From assembly GCA_016256075.1 (NCBI GenBank), contig SDVU01000492.1, positions 1 through 12,893 on the forward strand: DNA of 12,893 bases, given 5' to 3'. Of the stretch, positions 6,750 to 12,893 are shown piece by piece. Source of the DNA: Dictyocoela muelleri. Lineage: Eukaryota > Microsporidia. The notes below the pieces were generated by a model. It was not told where the DNA came from. It saw nothing but the letters and a program-made list of their open reading frames with translations, and did not search any database. Within the stretch, counting starts at the first letter, position 1, and every line of letters starts with the position of its first letter. The translations under genes were made by a program, and so were the position numbers.

Positions 6750-7570
6750 CCTCTCTAATATGGTTTAATGCCTTTAATATTCCTTATATCAACTATTCCC
6801 TTATTGTTCAAAAAATACACACGCTGATTATCATCTGATATTTTTATTATTTTATAAGGTCCATCAAAAGGATCTTCTAACTTACTATTTTGAATATTTT
6901 TTAATAAGATTTCATCATCAATTTTGCAATTAAATTTAATAATTTTTCTTCTTTTTTTATCAATATAATTTTTATTTATAATATCTATTTTTTCATTTTT
7001 AAATAGAACATTATATGGTATTGCTTTTGAATTTACATTAACGATCTTATTTAGTCTATTTTCAATAATTTCTTTAATTACTTCTAGTTTCCAACCTTTA
7101 TAGATTCTTAGAATGCTAGTAATTGTCGAATTAATTCTTTCGGATAAAGAATTGCATGTGGGATTGTAAGGCGCGGAAAAAACTTGTTTAATCTTTCTTT
7201 CTTTAAAAAATTTGGAAGTAGTGGAAGATGTATAACATTTTCCATTATCAGATAAAAATGTTTGTGGTGTGGAAAGTTTTTTAAGCCAAGAGTCTTCGAA
7301 CGATTTTGTCAATTTTTTGGAAGTGATTTTGGTAGTGTATTATCATTTTGTAAAGATAGTGCATCTATCAGTAAATTTTATTATGATAATTCATCTTTTT
7401 TAAAGTTATGTATATAATTAGATGCGTCAAAGGGTCCGAAAACATCACTGCTTATATCTTTTAAGGGGGTTTTTGTAATAACTGATCCGAGTGGTTCGCC
7501 ATATATTCGTTTATTTATTTTGAAACTTGACAATAGTGATAATTTTTTATCATATCTTTTAGAATAACAG
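6750..7570 (-). pseudogene. Integrase region of the LTR element
   Basis: Shows the retroviral-type integrase core: an SSDVFGPFD segment, LSDNGKCYTS, and a SAPYNPTCNSLSERINSTI segment. A C-terminal part with PFDGPYKIIKI, typical of Ty3/gypsy integrases, follows. It ends a few bases from the purine tract and 3' LTR, as expected for the last domain of Pol. It is part of a fossil element. Confidence 0.85.
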
Positions 7571-7739
7571 TATATTTTTATGGTAAATTCAGATGTTTTC
7601 TTTTAATTGTTAGGTATGTTGGTAAATAAGCTGGATGTCTGTATAGAATGTGAAATTCTTTAAAGAATTTTTTCTATTGAAAGTTGTCTGTAAAAATAAC
7701 TTCCTGAAAGTTTTGATTTTTATGAGATAAAATTTGTTT

Positions 7740-8170
7740 TTCTTACTCCTTTTCTCGATAAATCATCTGCTATTGTATTTTTCATCCCTGGTATATGTTC
7801 AAAGGATATTTCAAGATCTAAAATTGAAGCTTCCCATCTATTAGATTTTTTTAGAAAAATCGTTTGATTTGCCTAAAATATTTTTATTATCAGTAAATAT
7901 TTTAATCTTTGAACCGCTTATTAAAGGTCTCCATTTATTCACAGCACAAAATATAGAATACATTTATTTTTCAACTATTGAATAATTTGATTGTGACGAA
8001 TTTAATTTATTACTAAAATGATCAATTACGCCATTATCTTGTGTTAAAATTACTCCTATTGCATGATCACTTGCATCTGCATGTATAAAAAATTCTTTAT
8101 TAAGATCAAGAATGTAAAGAAAAATTTTTTGTTTAATGTGATTGTAAATTTCATCAATTGGATTCATTTC
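7740..8170 (-). pseudogene. RNase H region of the LTR element
   Basis: Contains FFIHADASDHAIGVILTQD, the first RNase H block of Ty3/gypsy Pol, followed by the FSNKLNSSQSNYSIVEKE block and an IFTDNK-like segment. It lies between RT and integrase as in the family. It is part of a fossil element. Confidence 0.8.
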
Positions 8171-8229
8171 TTCATCTTTTATGTCAATTTTATTGGATTT
8201 GGTTGATAATTTAGAGTATAGGTTTAGGT

Positions 8230-8900
8230 TTTTAGCTTATATTAGGAATGAATTTTCGGTACCAATTTACCATTCCTAATAAACGTTGAAGATCTTTTTT
8301 TGTTTTGGGCTTTTTCCATTGAGAAAAATTATCAAGTCGGGATTGTTCTGGATAATATTTACCATCTGTAATTGTAAATCCTAAATATGATATGCTTGAT
8401 TTACAAAATTCAGACTTCTTAAAAATTATAATTACATTTCGATTTGCAAGTTTTTTCAAGACAATTTCTATGATTTTCAAATTTTCTTGTATATCTTTGG
8501 TATAAATAATTATGTCATCTACAAAAACTGAAACATTTGGAACATCGAATAAAATTTAATTTATCAAGCTATGAAAAAATTTGGGAGCATTTAACAACCC
8601 AAAAGGAATTCTTGTAAATTCAAATTTTCCCATATTTGTTACAAATGCCGTTTTGTGTTGTTCGTTTGGTCTTATGGAAACTTGATAGAATAATTTTTAA
8701 ATCTATCCTTGAAAAAAAAATTTGAGTTGGCAAATTTATTAAAATGTTGGAAAATTTCTGGAAAATAGTACTGCATTGGTACTAATAGTTTTTTAAGGTT
8801 CCTATAATCTATTAGTTATCTTCCAGTTCCATCTTCTTTTTTCTTAATGAAACACGGAGCGGCAAAGAGTGAAGTGGATCTTTGTATTATTTGTTTTTTC
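8230..8900 (-). pseudogene. Reverse transcriptase region of the LTR element
   Basis: Recognisable blocks include a DYRNLKKL-like segment, the FVDDIIIYT catalytic region and YLGFTITDGKYYP with LLGMVNWYRKFIP, the typical Ty3/gypsy RT thumb. It is part of a fossil element. Confidence 0.82.
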
Positions 8901-8999
8901 AGTAATTAATTTATCAAGTCTTGCATGAGTTTTTCTTGGAATTGAGGAAAGGGATATGGATTAAGTGCGAATTTCGTTATTTTTCATAGGTATTTCAAA

Positions 9000-9548
9000 T
9001 TAAACATCTATTATTGAGTCATTTTCATTTATATTTGAAGTATATGTATCGAGTAGTGTTGTAAGTTTTTTATTTGGATAGATGTTTTTATAATTTATTG
9101 GCTTGAATCTTTTTAAAGTAATATTATCTGATGTATTTTTGCAATTAAATTCTAAAGAATAATTATCAATTATTATAATTCTTTTGTTTAGATTGATATT
9201 AACAGGATTTTTTATTAAAAAATCATTACCTATTATAATTTTTTCTTCGAGATCATAAACTATTTTTAAATTGAGTTTATAAGTCATATTTCTTGAATTA
9301 TTTTCTAAAAAACATTTAAAGGTACCCATTGTCATTTTCTTTTGACTGGTTGCTGATATTATGGTAGAAATTTCTTTTTTATTAAAATCGTGGTTGTTTT
9401 GTTTTATAAATTTATAGTTAATAAAAGATGAGGTTGATCCTGTGTCAAACAAAATCTTTAAAATTTTTACATTTTCGGATTTAACAAATAAATATAGTAA
9501 AAATAAATAATCTTTAACATGGTTTATTTTTTGATTTTTTTGTTGCAT
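9000..9548 (-). pseudogene. Aspartic protease region of the LTR element
   Basis: The LFDTGSTSSFI motif of retropepsins is followed by the IIGNDFLIKNPVNI block typical of Ty3/gypsy protease. It sits upstream of RT in the expected order. It is part of a fossil element. Confidence 0.8.
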
Positions 9549-9599
9549 TTTATTTTGAACATAACATTCATTATCATTATGAGTTGATAATTTATGATA

Positions 9600-10260
9600 T
9601 TTAAACCATTTTTATCACTTATAGATTCTTTAAATTTGAAATCGGTTTTGGTTGTTTTTCTGCCAAGAATAAAATTTTCAGTTTCTTAATTTTTTCAAAT
9701 ATTTGTTGAAAATTTATATTTCCTTCAGATACAAACTTTTCAAGAATTATATCTTCAATTCCATCAATAAAAGAATCTTCTGTAATTCTTTTTAATTCAT
9801 TCTTTATAAAATGTTTGTGAATACTTATTCTTTTAATTGTTTCATCAATTGCAAATTTATACAATGTAACTGTATAGAAATTTTTTAATATAAGGTTTTT
9901 TAAAAAACGTTGATAAGAAAAGGTCGATTGTGTAGGATATTTTTGCTGTAAAATTTCTTTAAATATCTTTTCAATTCATTTAAAGGTTTTTTTGATATAA
10001 TATTTCATCTGAGCATAGAGTTTTTAATACATTTAGTATTGTTAAGTCGTTCTATTGTGTTAACGCGACAGTATTTCGGAATATGTTTATTGCCTGAAAT
10101 ATGTCTATTGTTAACGTGTCAAACAATGGCAAATCTCTTTTGATTTTTAACTTTGTATTCAGTACGTTACAGTCGACTTGTTAATACCTAGTTGGTGTTT
10201 GAGTTTTGTTTGAGGATAAAGATTCTATTTCCGATAAAAATTTTTCTTTTTCTGTCTTTG
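9600..10260 (-). pseudogene. Gag-like region of the LTR element
   Basis: Placed between the 5' LTR and the protease. The residual coding text is Lys/Ile/Glu-rich and helical (for example FIKNELKRITEDSFIDGIE), consistent with a capsid, but no zinc knuckle or other diagnostic motif is visible. The assignment rests mainly on position. It is part of a fossil element. Confidence 0.5.
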
Positions 10261-10270
10261 AATTCAAATT

Positions 10271-10468
10271 GACATAGTTCATTGTTATTGAACTATTAGA
10301 AAAGTGAAAGTTTGTTTATGTTTTTATTTAAGTAATTTTTATTAAACATCCTCTTTTGTTCAAAGCGTTTGCTTAAATAGTTTATTATGAAACCATGTTT
10401 TAGATACTATTATGAAACAATAATGATTCACAAAGAAGTCATGTCATTGGTGACAATGTTACATGACA
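10271..10468 (-). repeat. 5' LTR of the Ty3/gypsy-type element
   Basis: A direct repeat of 6543-6744 with TG...CA ends. The bases just inside it in element orientation read ATTTGAATTCAAAGACAG, which I do not recognise as a common tRNA primer site. Confidence 0.88.
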
Positions 10469-10589
10469 GATTTAAAGTGTTTTTTACTTAATTTTTTTTG
10501 ACCTGTCGTTTTTTTAACAACTTTCTAAAAAAAATTTAAAACGTATAATTTCCCACTTAAAAAATTTTTTCTAGAATTTAATAACGTAA

Positions 10590-11945
10590 ATTATGAAAAC
10601 CAAATTGGTCCCAAGAATGAAAAAAAAGAAAAAAGAAAATAAACGTTTCTACTTGAAAGAAAAAGAAAAACTGCCTAAGAAATTAATGAAAATGGATATA
10701 CCAGACAGGAAATTATGAAAAAAAATATAATGTGTCAAGATCAGGGCTACGTATTTGCTGAAAAAATTGTGTATTTAATAAATTTGGATCAAAGTGATAA
10801 ATATTTAAGTTTAAGATCAAATTTATCTAATTTGTAAGATAAATATTCCGACATTGATTTATATCTGATAGAAGAAATAAGATTTTTGAAAGAAAAAAAG
10901 TTTCAATATTAAAAAGTACAATTTCCGATTTGGCGATAAAGTTTAAAGAAACTATGAATGATAATGAAGTTAAAATTACAGGTTATTTTGATAAGAAATT
11001 CATAAAACGCCAAACTTTAAGTTATGTAACTTTGCATGGTGAAGCCGCTAGTGCTGATCTGAGTGTGATTGAAGATTTTAAACAAAAATTAAATCAGAAA
11101 TTAGAAACGTATAACAAAAAAATAATTTTAATATAGACGAAACCAGTCTGTATATAAAATCTTGTTTGGACAAATTTTATGTTTTTGACGAAAAGAACGA
11201 TAACAAAGGCACTAAGAAAGATAAAACTAAAATCACTTTAATGTTAATAGTGAATCTCTATGGTGAAAAATTAACTCCATTTCTGATGGGTAAATCCCAA
11301 AACCCGAGAGTTTTCAAAAACATTGATCTGAGTTCGTTTAACATAATATATAGAGCTCACAAGTCTTCAAGGCTGACTTCTGGATTATTTAACGAATATC
11401 TGAGCCGTTAAATGAAAAGCTTTTAGAAAAACATCAAGATTTTGCTTATTGTATATAACTTTAGTGGCCATAAAGTTGGAAACAAGATAAATATTGAAAT
11501 TTTTTTTACCTCCCTATTCAACATCTATTATTCGACCTCTAGATGCCGGTGCATTCGATCTTTCAAAGTCTTTTTCAAATCACTTCCCAATATCTTTATA
11601 ATACATAATCCTTTAATAAATGATTTTGATAAATCCCAATCTACAAAAAAGGTGATAGTATTTGTATTATTCGTTGGGTTGAGAAGTCACTAGAAGATAT
11701 ATCAAGTGATATTATAGAAAATAGCTGTATAAGACCAGAATTTTTATGAAAAAATTTAAGAATTATTATCAGTTGATAAAAAAGAAGAAATAATGGAAGA
11801 AACCGATGATGATAGTTCTTCAATAAGTAGCGTAGTATCAATTGAAAATATTATAACATATAATACTGTCAAGATTGAAATGTCTAGTTGTAAACGAGTT
11901 ATGGATGACCTTTCGAGGCATTTCAAATTTTTTACAATCTTATGA
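10590..11945 (+). pseudogene. pogo/Tigger (CENP-B-like) transposase, broken
   Basis: Pogo-type transposases carry two helix-turn-helix domains and a DDE nuclease that cut and paste the element. Here the Tc5/CENP-B HTH is visible from about 10844 (YSDIDLYLIEEIRFLKEKK, then AIKFKETMN) to LHGEAASAD near 11034-11060. The first catalytic Asp is in NIDETSLY (11136-11138), followed by KITLMLIVNLYGEKLTPFLM and GKSQNPRVFKN. The second should lie in LLIVDNFSGHK but the codon at 11454-11456 is TAT (Tyr). The third is in RPLDAGAF (11542-11544). An acidic tail ends at 11943-11945. The frame changes near 11110-11136, at a T8 run at 11500-11507 and before 11684, with stops at 11134-11136, 11409-11411 and elsewhere. 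The N-terminal 80 or so residues are barely recognisable. It is clearly dead. Confidence 0.85.
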
Positions 11946-12071
11946 CTCAAAATACCTAAAATAAACCTTTGATTTACAAAATAATATCATTTCTGAATTT
12001 TTAAACAAATAGCATAAAAAAATTATTATTTTACATCCATGAAAGATCAAAAAAATATAATTTAAATTTGC

Positions 12072-12145
12072 AATTTAAGCGTTTTTTAGTCCGTCGTTTT
12101 TTTGACCTTGTTTTTATAAAATGGGTAGCGAAACGCCCCCTACTG
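12072..12145 (-). repeat. Candidate right terminal sequence of the pogo-like element
   Basis: The minus strand reads CAGTAGGGGGCGTTTCGCTA from 12145 and continues through an A-rich subterminal part (GGTCAAAAAAACGACGGAC). A TA follows the end at 12146-12147. The CAGT start and TA flank fit the family, but no inverted partner was found, so the boundary is inferred. Confidence 0.45.
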
Positions 12146-12147
12146 TA

Positions 12148-12396
12148 GATCCCACAGTTTGGTATAAATGATTAAGACTCGTCTAATATTACAATTAATC
12201 AAAAAGAGCTCTTTAATATTTTAGCATGAATATGTCAATGCATCACTCAAAAAAAGTTATGAAGGTAAAAATTTCATGAAACTCTTAAAATTAACATATC
12301 CTATTGATTCATTAATAAAACGAAAATCGTGTATATAGTTGGGCCTTTGTGTAGATTAGGAATGACTTATAACTTGAACATCGAGAACTATATGTC
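12148..12396 (+). repeat. Degenerate third copy of the foldback outer arm
   Basis: Aligns with about 715-965: GATTAAGACTCGTCTAATAT matches the TGATTAAGGCTTGTCTAATA region, followed after a poorer stretch by CCTATTGATTCATTAATAAA and TTGGGCCTTTGTGTAGATTA against the corresponding blocks of the left arm. It begins right at the proposed right end of the pogo-like element and lacks the tRNA-like module. Confidence 0.6.
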
Positions 12397-12417
12397 TAAA
12401 GCAGGTCTATGAACATG

Positions 12418-12470
12418 TGACCTTAAGGCCGCGTGCGGCTCTTCGTCGATTTTTTGCGGCCTCCGCTATT
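12418..12470. repeat. GC-rich relic, possibly a hAT-type terminal fragment
   Basis: GGCCGCGTGCGGCTCTTCGT followed by a T-run and GCGGCCTCCGC is a sharp GC island in AT-rich DNA. Paired GCGGC blocks separated by a T-run resemble the ends of hAT transposons, but no transposase or second end is visible, so the call is tentative. Confidence 0.25.
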
Positions 12471-12624
12471 TTTATGATCACTTAATTAATCAATATTTGA
12501 TTATTTAAATTCAAAGTTTTTGTTAATTTATAAGATTCCTAATGAGTTCTAATCTGATGTTTTTTATAAAATAATTTTTATTTAAATAAATATTCTTGAA
12601 TTATCACTTATGGACATGGGTTTT

Positions 12625-12750
12625 CGTTAGGACCAAAATCTCCGTTGGGGATTTTTTGTCCAAAAATCTCCGTTGGGGATTTTTTGTCCAAAAATCTCCG
12701 AAATCGATTTTTAGTCAAGAAATTGCCAAGAGTGATTTTTCGTCCTAACG
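12625..12750. mobile_element. 126-bp mini-element with terminal inverted repeats and tandem hairpin units
   Basis: Bounded by CGTTAGGAC (12625-12633) and its exact complement GTCCTAACG (12742-12750). Inside are three tandem units of 27-28 bases starting near 12633, 12660 and 12688. Two read CCAAAAATCTCCGTTGGGGA plus TTTTTTGT and one is diverged. Each unit is an imperfect hairpin (TCC, GTTG loop, GGGA). There is no coding capacity; the size and shape fit a MITE-like element. The flanks (GGTTTT and GGTTAT) give no clean duplication. Confidence 0.55.
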
Positions 12751-12821
12751 GGTTATTAAGGCTTTAGATAAAGTCAAAGAAGATTACGATGTATTTTTTG
12801 TTATGGAGTGGAATATTTAAG

Positions 12822-12893
12822 CGGTCATAACTATATAATTATAGTATAATATACAGTTGTTCCAGTGTAGTATAGCTGATTAAGACTTGGTCT
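12822..12893 (+). repeat. Fourth copy of the foldback outer arm, cut by the window end
   Basis: Matches 684-757 closely: GTCATAACTATATAATTATA aligns with the GTCAAAAACAATATAATTAT region, then CCAGTGTAGTATAGCTGATT and AAGACTTGGTCT. It continues beyond the window, so a complete second foldback may lie to the right. Confidence 0.7.

Larger units (their letters stand above)
6543..10468 (-). mobile_element. Ty3/gypsy-type LTR retrotransposon, decayed
   Basis: A 3.9-kb element in minus orientation bounded by direct LTRs of 202 and 198 bases with TG...CA ends. Flanking bases AATTT (6538-6542) and GATTT (10469-10473) look like a 5-bp target-site duplication with one difference. The order gag, protease, reverse transcriptase, RNase H, integrase is that of Ty3/gypsy. 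The coding part is broken many times over and is somewhat short for the family. The LTRs differ at about a dozen positions in 200, roughly 93-94% identical by eye, so the insertion is not recent but not ancient. It is a fossil, not an active copy. Confidence 0.9.
10470..12145 (+). mobile_element. Dead pogo/Tigger-type DNA transposon
   Basis: A plus-strand transposase relic with AT-rich flanks. The right end is proposed at 12145, because the minus strand there starts CAGTAGGGGGCGTTTCGC and the next two genomic bases are TA; pogo elements begin CAGT-like and duplicate TA. The matching left end was not found. Instead, 10471-10518 holds a copy of the right subterminal sequence in direct orientation, so the left boundary is rearranged, hidden by the LTR insertion, or belongs to another copy. 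The start given is therefore only the edge of the LTR element. Confidence 0.65.

Noticed and set aside
10590-11945. Domesticated CENP-B-like host gene
   Set aside because: Several frame changes, in-frame stops and loss of a catalytic residue show decay and not preservation.
11641-11950. Two minus-strand open frames of 64-66 codons
   Set aside because: They are antisense to the transposase C-terminal relic, which is recognisable on the plus strand.

Overview
The window is very AT-rich eukaryotic DNA, most likely from a microsporidian. The evidence is an intronless, full-length Rqc2/NEMF-type gene swollen with Asn/Asp-rich low-complexity inserts, and start codons placed directly behind short C-runs (CCCCC and CCCC), which is the known microsporidian start-site signal. 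The heavy load of decayed Ty3/gypsy and pogo-like elements points to one of the repeat-rich, expanded microsporidian genomes. Hamiltosporidium-like is my guess, not a proof.

Layout, left to right. (1) 1-271, minus strand: the 5' part of an unrecognised protein gene that runs off the window edge. (2) 582-2860: a large imperfect inverted repeat (foldback element). Each outer end carries a tRNA-like module with box A and box B. Nested inside is an inner pair of arms built from 84-88 bp tandem units. A 654-bp stretch is present only in the left arm. (3) 3054-5990, plus strand: the one clearly intact gene, an Rqc2/NEMF/Tae2 homologue of the ribosome-associated quality control pathway. It keeps the residues linked to CAT-tailing in yeast and carries several repeat-coded inserts. 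(4) 6543-10468, minus strand: a decayed Ty3/gypsy-type LTR retrotransposon with two ~200-bp LTRs and recognisable gag, protease, RT, RNase H and integrase regions. It is treated here as a fossil. (5) about 10590-12145, plus strand: a dead pogo/Tigger-type DNA transposon, with a Tc5/CENP-B helix-turn-helix followed by a DDE domain, and a candidate right end next to a TA. (6) 12146-12893: two more copies of the foldback outer-arm repeat (one degenerate, one cut by the window end), a GC-rich relic, and a 126-bp mini-element made of tandem hairpin units.

Only two genes look like host genes: the left-edge partial gene and the Rqc2 homologue. They are divergently oriented with the foldback element between them. 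The rest is accessory repeat and transposon DNA. The most unusual object is the foldback family with tRNA-like ends; at least four arm copies of it lie in these 12.9 kb.
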